Positions 1 through 9,575 of a DNA stretch of 64,000 bases are shown piece by piece. Location: the NCBI RefSeq assembly GCF_004362395.1, contig NZ_SNWE01000008.1, positions 1 to 64,000 on the forward strand. The letters run 5' to 3'. Each line of letters begins with the position of its first letter. Position 1 is the first letter of the stretch. Both the position numbers and the translations under genes were made by a program. The DNA comes from Salegentibacter sp. 24. GTDB taxonomy: Bacteria > Bacteroidota > Bacteroidia > Flavobacteriales > Flavobacteriaceae. The notes beneath the pieces are model-generated. The model was not told the origin of the DNA and ran no database searches. It saw only the letters and a program-made list of their open reading frames with translations.

Positions 1-72
<72 letters not shown>

Positions 73-79
73 TTTTTTT

Positions 80-118
80 AAAGACCCTTACAGTTTAACT
101 GTAAGGGTCTTTTTTTTT
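80..118 (+). terminator. Intrinsic terminator of the rRNA operon
   Basis: A perfect 14-bp stem (AAAGACCCTTACAG pairing with CTGTAAGGGTCTTT) encloses a TTTAA loop and is followed by an uninterrupted run of T. It begins right after the 5S 3' end, so it most likely ends the rrn transcript. Confidence 0.92.
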
Positions 119-267
119 GCCCTAAAGTGAGGGCTGTAAAATGTTATAGAAGTAGCTTAAAAAGTTAAAGATGGCCATCCCCAAAAGGACCATGGCGTTT
201 TATTATATCCTTACACTGAAACTCCTGGTATTAAAGCTATCTGCTTTTGAAATAAAAATGTTTGATA

Positions 268-489
268 TTAATCAAAAACTGCTTTTACCACTGTCATTAT
301 TCCTTTGAATAATAAAAATATAGCAGCAATCAGGGCAAGTATTCCAATTATTAAAACCGGAATATAATAGGGATGATTCTGATTGTTGAACGCAGTGAAA
401 AGCACCGAAGGGCCTATTAATATCAGAGGTATTGCAAAAGCCAAATACTTAATTCCTTTGCCCAATATTTCTTTATTAGTATGTTTCAT
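268..489 (-). CDS. DUF6095 family small membrane protein
   Basis: This is a 73-aa protein beginning MKHTNKEILGKGIKYLAF. Two hydrophobic segments (roughly residues 13-33 and 43-66) make it a small integral inner-membrane protein. The sequence fits the flavobacterial DUF6095 family, whose function is unknown. I chose the start at 489 rather than an upstream in-frame start at 576. The longer form would add a polar/hydrophobic N-terminus lying entirely over the end of the DUF4249 gene, while the chosen start sits 7 nt after that gene's stop and is preceded by AAGGAAAAA. It is probably the last gene of the transcript coming from the TonB receptor/DUF4249 pair. Confidence 0.8.
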   Translation of the reverse strand: MKHTNKEILGKGIKYLAFAIPLILIGPSVLFTAFNNQNHPYYIPVLIIGILALIAAIFLLFKGIMTVVKAVFD

Positions 490-496
490 TTTTTCC

Positions 497-1315
497 TTAT
501 TGTACAATATAAGTAGTTGAATCGGCTTGTGAAAGTCTAAAATACCCAAAAGGATAATTTTCCGGATTAGTTTCATTCACTATATTTCCTTTAACAGTTG
601 CAGGTTGAGACTGGAAAGGTCCCCCACCATTATTACCCCCTTGAGAACGAAGAATGAATAAGTACTGGTAGAAGGCTGGTGAAATACCTTCCATAGTAAT
701 ATGAATTTCATCATTTTCCATTAATTCTTCATTGGAATACGATACTGAAACCTGGTTTCCATTGGTAAATTCATCTTCATATATTTCCAGTGATATTTTT
801 GATTCAGAAATATTACGAAAGTTAAAGAGATAAAAATTATTTTCATCAACCGGGTCGGTGAAATATACTTCTACTTCCAAATCTTCTCTTGTGAAACCAC
901 CTTCGCTATTTTGCGCTATATAATCAATTCCGGATGCCGGCACAAAACTTGAACTGGAAGTATAGATTTCATCCTGATAAATAATTTCTAAAGTATAGTC
1001 TTTTTCAAATACCGGATTAAAATTAGTGTTTGTATAAATGCCTTGCTCCTGATGTGTGAAGATAAATCGTTCTCCATTAATGGTTTCAACAACAACTTCC
1101 GCATCAGTTACGGGGTTAATTTCTTCCTCATAGAACCCTGTTGTTTTGGATAATATAATTTCCTGATTATTTCCTGAAGTATCTAAATACCAGATTAAAG
1201 ACGCGTCTATTACTAACCTGGGTTTACTCTCCTTAAGATCTAATTCTATGACTTCTTCACAAGAAGATAAACTAATAGCCGAAAATAATAGTAATAGAAT
1301 ATTTAAATTTTTCAT
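497..1315 (-). CDS. DUF4249 family outer-membrane lipoprotein
   Basis: A 272-aa lipoprotein with a type II signal peptide: basic start, hydrophobic stretch to residue 15, then the lipobox LSSC with the lipidated cysteine at residue 19. The rest is beta-rich and fits DUF4249, which in Bacteroidota is usually encoded beside a TonB-dependent receptor. It starts one base after the stop of the receptor gene, so the two are co-transcribed. By analogy it is probably a surface or periplasmic-face accessory of the receptor, but the ligand is unknown. Pairing is seen in the sequence; function is inference from the family. Confidence 0.85.
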   Translation of the reverse strand: MKNLNILLLLFSAISLSSCEEVIELDLKESKPRLVIDASLIWYLDTSGNNQEIILSKTTGFYEEEINPVTDAEVVVETINGERFIFTHQEQGIYTNTNFNPVFEKDYTLEIIYQDEIYTSSSSFVPASGIDYIAQNSEGGFTREDLEVEVYFTDPVDENNFYLFNFRNISESKISLEIYEDEFTNGNQVSVSYSNEELMENDEIHITMEGISPAFYQYLFILRSQGGNNGGGPFQSQPATVKGNIVNETNPENYPFGYFRLSQADSTTYIVQ

Positions 1316-1316
1316 C

Positions 1317-3695
1317 TTAAAATTCGAAATTAAAGGTTACTGATGGTATAATTCCAAATAAACTTAATTTAGCGGCCTCATTTCTCCCCGTATCATCATT
1401 CTCTCTAAAACTAATGGAGTTTGCGTTTTTCCGGTTATATATGTTGTAAATACCAAAATTCCAGGAAGATCTAAAACCATCTTGTTTCTCGGGTTTAGGA
1501 ATATAAGTGGCTGAAAGGTCCAGCCTGTGGTAGGCTGGTAATCTATTGCTATTCCTATCCCCATAAACCGGAATACTTATCCCGTTAAAATTATATTGTC
1601 CAGTAGGATAGGTGACCGGTAACCCAGTTTGAAATGCGAAATTAGCGCTGAAATCCCATTTTTTGTTATAATCGTAAGTTGCGGTGATGCTAATATCGTG
1701 CGTTTTATCATAATTTGTGGCATACCATTTTCCATTATTTATCCCACTTTCTATTGGAGTTCTACCAGGGGTTTGTTGTTCAGATCTTGATAGGGTATAA
1801 GCAACCCAGCCCGTTAGAGATCCTTCATTTTTTTTGGCTAAAAATTCTAACCCATAGGCCCTGGTTTTACCATTTAGAATTATAGTTTCGATATTGTTAT
1901 TTGCAATAAGATTTGCACCATTTACATAATCGATCCGGTTTTTGATATCCTTGTAGAAGATTTCAGTTTCCAGGGAATATTTTCCTTTCTGGAAATTGCG
2001 AAAATATCCTAAAGCAAATTGATCTAGAATTTGTGGTTTAATAAAGGGTCCGCTTGGAGCCCAAACATCTAGTGGGGTAGGGGAGCTAGTATTGGAAATC
2101 AAATGGAGATATTGTGCCATTCTGTTATAACTGGCTTTCACAGATTGATGGTCATTAAAATTATATGCTAAAGCAAGGCGGGGTTCCAGATTGGAATAAG
2201 TTTTTATTACTTCCGATCTGGAAATGGATCTTTGACTGATCGGTTCTGCTTCCTGGTAGATATCCAGTGCAGCATTATAAATTATAGGATTATTATTTCG
2301 ATATTCATTAAGCCTGTTCTGCCCCAACCTAAAAAAATTGCTAAATCGTAATCCATATTGGGCTGTAATTCTATCGGATATTTTATGCTCCACAGAAAAG
2401 TAATTGGCATTCTCCAGGGCATATTTATTAGTGAGCTTAAAATAATTTATTCCGGAGTTTTCGTCTACCGGAGCGATTTCACCCGGGTTAAATTCGTAAT
2501 AGGTATTGTGCATCCCATACTCCAATTGAAAAGCATCGTTTAAATAGTGGTTAAAATCATATTTAATATTCAGATTTTTTATACCACTATCCCAGTTGAA
2601 GCCAACGAAGTTTAAGGTAAGCCCGTAATAATAATCACTGTAGATAAGTGATAGGTTCGTGAAAATTTCATCTGAAATTAGGTGATTCCATCTAAGGTTG
2701 AAGACAGAATTTCCGTAGGTATTTAGAAAGTTTTGATTAATATCAAAAACATCACGGCCAAAATATCCAGAGAACAATAATTTATTCTTCTCATTAATTG
2801 TGTATGTCAATTTTGTATTAAGATCATAGAAGTATGCTGAATTCGGATTATCAGCCAGCTTCAGGAATAAATGTGCATAGGAGCTTCTGCCGGCAACCAG
2901 AAAGGAACCTTTATCTAAAACAATGGGGCCTTCTGCCAGTAATCTGCTGGAGATAATTCCAATGCCGCCCTGGGCTTCAAATTCTTTGCTATTACCATCC
3001 CTTTGATAAATATCCAGTACTGAAGAAACCCTTCCACCATATTTTGCAGGAATACCGCCCTTATACAGTTTTATATTTTTTACAGCATCCGGATTAAAGA
3101 CCGAAAAGAAACCAAATAGGTGAGAAGAGTTAAAAATAGTTGCTTCATCAAGTAAAATAAGGTTTTGATCTACTGCACCCCCTCGAACATTAAACCCGGA
3201 AGCACCTTCGCCGGCGTTCGAAACACCCGGTAGGAGCAGTAATGATTTTATAATATCAACTTCGCCAAAAACAACCGGTAACTTTTGTATCGTGTTAATA
3301 GAGAGTTTGTTGACGCTCATTTCAGGACTTTTAATATTTAAACCTTCCGTATTGGATTTAATAACTACTTCTTCTAAGTTTTCGGAGCTTTCACTTAGGG
3401 CTGCATCTAAGGTAGTGTCTTGAGTGATCGTAATTTCCTTTCTTAAACTTTCAAAACCGAGATAGGAAATTTCAACAATATGAGTGCCTTCTGGTAATTT
3501 AATGGAATAGAAACCATATTCATTGGTGATCACACCTTTTTTTTCTTCAGGAATTATAATATTGACGCCGATTAAAGTTTCATTACTTGATGCATTGGTT
3601 ATGATTCCATTTAAAGTATAGGTTTCTTGTGCTTCTAAGCCTAAACTGAAAATTAGGAAAAACAATAAAAGGAGGGCAGAAAGATTAAATTTCAA
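1317..3695 (-). CDS. TonB-dependent outer-membrane receptor
   Basis: A 792-aa receptor. Residues 1-22 form a signal peptide ending in EAQ. Residues ~24-110 are a carboxypeptidase-regulatory-like beta-sandwich (GIITNASSNETLIGVNI; later GFYSIKLPEGTHIVEISYLG). Residues ~140-245 are the plug domain (GFNVRGGAVDQNLILLDE; KGGIPAKYGGRVSSVLDI). The rest is a long beta-barrel ending in the terminal aromatic residue typical of BAM substrates (VTFNFEF). It would take up a large ligand across the outer membrane using TonB/proton-motive force. It is shorter than SusC-type receptors and pairs with DUF4249 rather than a SusD. It is the first gene of the transcript. Substrate unknown. Confidence 0.93.
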   Translation of the reverse strand: MKFNLSALLLLFFLIFSLGLEAQETYTLNGIITNASSNETLIGVNIIIPEEKKGVITNEYGFYSIKLPEGTHIVEISYLGFESLRKEITITQDTTLDAALSESSENLEEVVIKSNTEGLNIKSPEMSVNKLSINTIQKLPVVFGEVDIIKSLLLLPGVSNAGEGASGFNVRGGAVDQNLILLDEATIFNSSHLFGFFSVFNPDAVKNIKLYKGGIPAKYGGRVSSVLDIYQRDGNSKEFEAQGGIGIISSRLLAEGPIVLDKGSFLVAGRSSYAHLFLKLADNPNSAYFYDLNTKLTYTINEKNKLLFSGYFGRDVFDINQNFLNTYGNSVFNLRWNHLISDEIFTNLSLIYSDYYYGLTLNFVGFNWDSGIKNLNIKYDFNHYLNDAFQLEYGMHNTYYEFNPGEIAPVDENSGINYFKLTNKYALENANYFSVEHKISDRITAQYGLRFSNFFRLGQNRLNEYRNNNPIIYNAALDIYQEAEPISQRSISRSEVIKTYSNLEPRLALAYNFNDHQSVKASYNRMAQYLHLISNTSSPTPLDVWAPSGPFIKPQILDQFALGYFRNFQKGKYSLETEIFYKDIKNRIDYVNGANLIANNNIETIILNGKTRAYGLEFLAKKNEGSLTGWVAYTLSRSEQQTPGRTPIESGINNGKWYATNYDKTHDISITATYDYNKKWDFSANFAFQTGLPVTYPTGQYNFNGISIPVYGDRNSNRLPAYHRLDLSATYIPKPEKQDGFRSSWNFGIYNIYNRKNANSISFRENDDTGRNEAAKLSLFGIIPSVTFNFEF

Positions 3696-3776
3696 TTTTT
3701 TAAGTAAATATAGTGTAGAAGCTAATTAATTAAAAACTTAATTCCATTATTAAGAAATGTTGAAGTCATTTTGTAC

Positions 3777-4706
3777 TTAAAATGAAAATTTCCTTAGTAA
3801 CTTCCATAACCTTAGTTTAGTAAGGACTTTTAATAGTAGACTTGAAACATATAATCTTCTATTTTTACAAAAAGCTTTCTGTTGCTTGGTTAAAATATTT
3901 TTTGAAGAAAGTTTGAGATATAGATCTCTTTTGGCATTCTTGACGGAAGTGTGGTTTTTAATTGATGTATGAGAATAAATTGTCTTATCGATAATATTCC
4001 ATGCCTCTATGAAACTTGAAATATTCTTTGATTCATTTAAATTACTCAATCTATTTTGTTCTCCAGTCCTGTAATAAACTATAGTCTCGGAAGTGAAGTA
4101 CATGCCTTCACTATTTATACAAATTCGTGTTATAAATTCTCCATCATCATTATTAGTTAAGGTTTCATTCCAATATCCAGAGGTATTGATTAAATCTTTA
4201 TGAAAAAGAAAAGTATGAATCGGCAAATAGGTTGCACAGTTACCAAATATATTTAATAATTCGAAAGGTCGGGATGTTGAAAAATAGGTTGATAAGGATT
4301 GATGTTTGATTTTTATCTCACCACTGTTACTTATTCTTCCCCATTTGCAAGTGCTAAAGGTTAATGATTTTTTTTTATCTAGGATTTCAACTTGTTTTGC
4401 AAGTTTATTATTTTCGATAATATCATCTGAATCCAGAAACTGGATATATTTTCCAGAACTATTTCTTAGGCCAATATTACGGCAAGATGAAGCTCCTTTT
4501 TTTTGATATTCCTTTCTAAGAATATAGTGAAACCTTTGATCTGTCTCTACATATTTTCCTATTAACTCAGAGGTGTTATCCTGGGATCCATCATCAATGA
4601 TTATACATTCCCAATTTTGGAAAGTTTGATTTTGTATGGAGTCCAAGGTCTCAGCTATAATATGAGCCCGATTAAAAGTTGGTATTATAATGGAAACCTT
4701 TGCCAT
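3777..4706 (-). CDS. Family 2 glycosyltransferase
   Basis: A 309-aa cytoplasmic GT-A glycosyltransferase. The N-terminus has the GT2 nucleotide-binding signature (SIIIPTFNRAHIIAETLDS, then CIIIDDGSQDNTSEL), and residues ~91-95 carry the FLDSDD metal-binding D-x-D motif. The C-terminal third is basic and has no membrane span. It probably adds one sugar to a surface polysaccharide or glycan. It is isolated: no other polysaccharide genes adjoin it, and the icd terminator lies just upstream. The gene looks more AT-rich than icd or the receptor, which may indicate later acquisition. Acceptor and donor cannot be told. Confidence 0.88.
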   Translation of the reverse strand: MAKVSIIIPTFNRAHIIAETLDSIQNQTFQNWECIIIDDGSQDNTSELIGKYVETDQRFHYILRKEYQKKGASSCRNIGLRNSSGKYIQFLDSDDIIENNKLAKQVEILDKKKSLTFSTCKWGRISNSGEIKIKHQSLSTYFSTSRPFELLNIFGNCATYLPIHTFLFHKDLINTSGYWNETLTNNDDGEFITRICINSEGMYFTSETIVYYRTGEQNRLSNLNESKNISSFIEAWNIIDKTIYSHTSIKNHTSVKNAKRDLYLKLSSKNILTKQQKAFCKNRRLYVSSLLLKVLTKLRLWKLLRKFSF

Positions 4707-4712
4707 AAGAAA

Positions 4713-4741
4713 AAAATAAAGCCGGGAGATATTTCCCGGCT
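4713..4741 (-). terminator. Intrinsic terminator after icd
   Basis: On the minus strand AGCCGGGA and TCCCGGCT form a stem of about 8 bp with a 6-nt loop, followed by TTATTTTTTT. It lies between the icd stop and the glycosyltransferase start. Confidence 0.85.
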
Positions 4742-4767
4742 ATAAAAATAATTCAATTGGAACTTAT

Positions 4768-7011
<2,244 letters not shown>

Positions 7012-7033
7012 TTATAAATAGTCTAAACTCAGG

Positions 7034-7059
7034 GAACGCCCAATCTTCATTGGGCGTTC
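7034..7059 (-). other. Hairpin in the icd 5' region
   Basis: GAACGCCCAAT and ATTGGGCGTTC form an 11-bp perfect stem around a 4-nt loop, in an otherwise AT-rich stretch about 47 nt upstream of the icd start. No U-run follows on the minus strand, so it is not a standard terminator. It could be an mRNA-stabilising 5' hairpin, an operator palindrome, or a bidirectional pausing element. Confidence 0.55.
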
Positions 7060-7142
7060 GAGCTCTGCGCAATATAATATTTTTCAAGCTTTTATCATAG
7101 CTGAAGCTGCATTAAAGCTTGTTAATTAATATTAAAAGCGCA

Positions 7143-7260
7143 TAAAAAAAAGCCACTTCATCTTAGTATCTAAAATGAAATGGCTTCTACTGAAATAATA
7201 CGTTCTCACTGAATTTTCGAAATTCTTTAAGGGAAAAATCCCGGTGTGTATTATTTCAAT
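7143..7260 (-). ncRNA. Structured non-coding RNA candidate (possibly 6S-type)
   Basis: Read on the minus strand, the transcript would begin within a few bases of an 11-bp perfect closing stem (7248-7258 with 7191-7201, TGAAATAATAC/GTATTATTTCA). Inside the 46-nt loop are two small hairpins, GGGA-TTTT-TCCC and GAATTT-TCG-AAATTC. A terminator hairpin with a U-run follows at 7144-7186. A TATTTTTG box (7265-7272) fits a Bacteroidota -7 element placing the start near 7260, so the RNA would be ~117 nt. Size, closing stem with large internal loop and terminator recall 6S RNA of Flavobacteria, but I cannot confirm that by alignment. Alternatively it is an attenuator in the icd leader. No ORF is visible. 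Confidence 0.5.
7144..7186 (-). terminator. Intrinsic terminator of the ncRNA candidate
   Basis: AAGCCA-TTCAT pairs with ATGAA-TGGCTT with a single C/A mismatch and a 13-nt loop. On the minus strand a run of eight U follows. Confidence 0.8.
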
Positions 7261-7264
7261 GATC

Positions 7265-7272
7265 CAAAAATA
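7265..7272 (-). promoter_or_regulatory. -7 promoter box of the ncRNA candidate
   Basis: TATTTTTG on the minus strand matches the Bacteroidota TAnnTTTG -7 consensus and ends about five bases before the predicted RNA start. No good TTTG -33 box is visible at the usual 19-21 nt spacing, so confidence is limited. Confidence 0.45.
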
Positions 7273-7543
7273 AAATTTTCTAAAGTTATATTTTTGAATC
7301 TATGGGGTTTTTATCCTTCAAACTACTTTTGACCTGGCAAAATATGAGCGTTATATAGAAGATAAAAACCGTATGTAAAGATTTTTAGGCTTTACACTGG
7401 ATTTTAATTTATAGGAAATCCTTTTGTCATTCCTTTCAACTAAACTCCATATTAAATATACAACAAAGCATTTGTAAAATAAAATTTTTAACTTTTTGTT
7501 ATACAGTTGATTAAAGCTAGGGTGTATGGTAAAGCTAGTATAT

Positions 7544-7571
7544 AAAAAAAGCCTCGAATTTCGAGGCTTTT
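7544..7571 (-). terminator. Intrinsic terminator after rplS
   Basis: AAAAGCCTCGA pairs with TCGAGGCTTTT (11 bp, tight loop), followed on the minus strand by a U-rich tract. It lies 22 nt past the rplS stop. Confidence 0.9.
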
Positions 7572-7592
7572 ATAAGTTCAATAAGATGCATT

Positions 7593-7943
7593 CTATCTTT
7601 TAGCTTCTTTAATACGGGCTTTTTTCCCGGTAAGTTCTCTAAAGTAATAAATACGAGCTCTTCTTACTTTTCCTCGTTTGTTCAATTCTATTTTTTGAAT
7701 TGCTGGAAGGTTCAAAGGAAAAATTCTTTCTACTCCAACAGTACCACTCATTTTTCTAATGGTAAAGGTTTGTGAGGCACCTGTTCCTCTTTTCTGAATT
7801 ACTACCCCTTTAAAAAACTGGGTACGGGTTTTCTGTCCCTCTTTAATTTCGTAATACACAGTAATGGTATCACCTGCAGAGAATTCAGGTAAATCTTTTC
7901 TTTCAACGAATTCGTCTTGTACGTACTTAATTAACGATTCCAT
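7593..7943 (-). CDS. rplS: 50S ribosomal protein L19
   Basis: A 116-aa protein matching bacterial L19 (bL19), which lies at the 30S/50S interface of the ribosome. Recognisable segments are FSAGDTITVYYEIKEGQKTR, FKGVVIQKRGTGASQTFTIR and the basic C-terminus KRGKVRRARIYYFRELTGKKAR. It is normally encoded near trmD, as here, although a likely promoter between them suggests rplS also has its own transcript. The ~60-nt leader contains a small GC-rich hairpin that could be an autoregulatory site. Confidence 0.98.
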   Translation of the reverse strand: MESLIKYVQDEFVERKDLPEFSAGDTITVYYEIKEGQKTRTQFFKGVVIQKRGTGASQTFTIRKMSGTVGVERIFPLNLPAIQKIELNKRGKVRRARIYYFRELTGKKARIKEAKR

Positions 7944-7982
7944 AATTTCTTATTTAATGTAAATCCAAAACAACATGCACGG

Positions 7983-7996
7983 ACCTCGCCAGAGGT
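7983..7996 (-). promoter_or_regulatory. Small hairpin in the rplS leader
   Basis: ACCTC-GCCA-GAGGT forms a 5-bp stem with a 4-nt loop inside the predicted 5' untranslated leader of rplS. Ribosomal protein mRNAs often carry such autoregulatory structures. The stem is short and the assignment is tentative. Confidence 0.3.
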
Positions 7997-8012
7997 TATT
8001 TTAGAACGAGTG

Positions 8013-8043
8013 CAAAAGTATTAATTTTAATTTATAATGCAAT
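8013..8043 (-). promoter_or_regulatory. Promoter of rplS
   Basis: On the minus strand TACTTTTG (8013-8020) matches the TAnnTTTG -7 consensus, with ATTG (8040-8043) exactly 19 nt upstream as a weak -33 element. Transcription would begin near 8008, giving a leader of ~60 nt. Confidence 0.55.
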
Positions 8044-8056
8044 TGATAATTCGCAA

Positions 8057-8743
8057 TTATTTTTCTGTTTCATCCAAAAGATCAGGCCTTAAGCGTTTGG
8101 TACGTTCGTAGGCTTTTTCTTCGCGCCAGGCTTCTATTTTAGGGAAATTGCCGGAAGTTAAAATATCTGGAACCTTCCATCCCTTATATTCTGCTGGTCT
8201 TGTGTAAACCGGAGGAGCCAATAAATTATCCTGAAAGGAATCGGTTAGGGCGGAGGTCTCATTGCCTAAAACACCGGGGATAAGCCTGATGATCGCATCA
8301 CAAACAACGGCTGCTCCGAGTTCACCCCCGGAAAGTACATAATCCCCAATGGAAATTTCTCTGGAAATAAAATGGTCACGTACCCGTTGATCTACTCCTT
8401 TATAATGTCCGCAAAGAATAATAAGATTTTCTTTAAGCGAAAGTGTATTTGCAGTTCTTTGGTTGAAGGATTCACCATCAGGGCTCATATATATAACCTC
8501 GTCATAATCCCGCTGACCTTTTAGATGTGATATACACTTATCTATAGGTTCCACCATCATTACCATTCCTGCTCCACCTCCAAACTGGTAGTCATCAATT
8601 TGTTTGTAATTGTCAGTTACATAATCCCTTAAGTTATGAAGATGAATTTCTACATGCCCATTGTCTATGGCTCTTTTGAGAATAGAAGCTTCAAAAGGGC
8701 TTTTAAGCAAATCCGGAACTACGGTAATAATATCTATGCGCAT
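8057..8743 (-). CDS. trmD: tRNA (guanine37-N1)-methyltransferase
   Basis: A 228-aa SPOUT methyltransferase that methylates N1 of G37 next to the anticodon, preventing +1 frameshifts. Clear TrmD motifs: [12 protein letters not shown] at the start, [17 protein letters not shown], and the knotted SAM-binding segment [20 protein letters not shown] followed by [14 protein letters not shown]. Length is normal. The gene lies upstream of rplS with 113 nt between them, a widely conserved neighbourhood. A coiled-coil membrane protein gene precedes it on the same strand. Confidence 0.97.
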   Translation of the reverse strand: MRIDIITVVPDLLKSPFEASILKRAIDNGHVEIHLHNLRDYVTDNYKQIDDYQFGGGAGMVMMVEPIDKCISHLKGQRDYDEVIYMSPDGESFNQRTANTLSLKENLIILCGHYKGVDQRVRDHFISREISIGDYVLSGGELGAAVVCDAIIRLIPGVLGNETSALTDSFQDNLLAPPVYTRPAEYKGWKVPDILTSGNFPKIEAWREEKAYERTKRLRPDLLDETEK

Positions 8744-8794
8744 ATTTTCTTATAAGTTGCAAAGATGCTAATTATTAATTGAGCTGAACAGGAA

Positions 8795-9379
8795 TTATTC
8801 TTTAGACTTATTCTTTTCATCCTGAAGCATACGACCTAAACGTTGTTCTTTTTCCAGGGCTTTAGCGCGGTAAAGATCAAACTCCTTTTCGGTTTCGTTT
8901 AATCTATGTTTTGCTTCTTTAGTAGTTGAGTTTGAGTTTTTAAACTTATAGATAAAGAAAAATAGGGCCAGGATTAACACGCCAACTATCCCCCACATTA
9001 GAGCCATATAACTTCCTTTACTAAAGGGCATCCCGAGAAACTTTATAGCATCTTTTTCCTCATTTACACGTTGAAGATTTGTCTGAGTTTCCGCTAGTTG
9101 ATTTTCAAGACTTGCGATTTCTTCATTTTGACGAGAAATAGTACGCTGCTCTTCCTGAAGCTCATTCTTTAGATCCTGAACATGGCTTTTTGTATTATCC
9201 CGTAATTCTATTAAAGCATCATAATCTACTACTTTATAGCCCTGATAATTGTTCGAAGCTTCAATGAGATTGTCAAATTCATCTTCAATAAAATTAGAGG
9301 TTGCAAGAGAATCTTGAGCGCTTAAGGCATTGACTGAAAAAATTAAAAGTAGACTTAAAAAAATAATTTTACGCATCAT
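8795..9379 (-). CDS. Exported single-span membrane protein with coiled coil
   Basis: From the Met-Met at 9379 the protein has about 194 aa. It has a signal peptide (MRKIIFLSLLLIFSVNALSAQ), a long heptad-rich region (~residues 50-115, many Q, E, N, L), one transmembrane segment (~123-142, MALMWGIVGVLILALFFFIYKF) split by its length, and a charged cytoplasmic tail. An in-frame start at 9430 would add a hydrophilic N-terminus before the signal peptide and is less likely. Homologues next to trmD are sometimes labelled tRNA methyltransferase by position. Nothing here supports that: there is no knot or SAM motif. Function unknown; an envelope role is inference. Confidence 0.7.
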   Translation of the reverse strand: MMRKIIFLSLLLIFSVNALSAQDSLATSNFIEDEFDNLIEASNNYQGYKVVDYDALIELRDNTKSHVQDLKNELQEEQRTISRQNEEIASLENQLAETQTNLQRVNEEKDAIKFLGMPFSKGSYMALMWGIVGVLILALFFFIYKFKNSNSTTKEAKHRLNETEKEFDLYRAKALEKEQRLGRMLQDEKNKSKE

Positions 9380-9499
9380 TTGGGGTTTTTCTGGTTGAAA
9401 TTTATATGCTTGAACGCCTTCTTTTTTCACTTATTGTAATGGCACTCACTAATTTAAATTTAATTCTCTAAATTCCTTTAAATTAATAATTTGAGCGCG

Positions 9500-9507
9500 C
9501 AAATGTA
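9500..9507 (-). promoter_or_regulatory. Possible -7 box upstream of the coiled-coil protein
   Basis: TACATTTG on the minus strand matches TAnnTTTG and would start transcription near 9494, ahead of the coiled-coil gene and trmD. No clear -33 box is found at normal spacing. Confidence 0.35.
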
Positions 9508-9520
9508 AAGTATTCTCAGT

Positions 9521-9549
9521 AAAAAACCCACCAAATTCTGGTGGGTTTT
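9521..9549 (-). terminator. Intrinsic terminator after the GAPDH gene
   Basis: AAAACCCACCA pairs with TGGTGGGTTTT around a 5-nt loop, with further U residues on the minus strand. It lies 26 nt past the GAPDH stop. Confidence 0.9.
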
Positions 9550-9575
9550 CAGGTAATTTAGTTTAAAGCTAAATT

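Noticed and set aside
7324-7331. TACTTTTG on the plus strand as a promoter
   Set aside because: No -33 element at proper spacing and nothing transcribed downstream on that strand; likely chance in AT-rich DNA.
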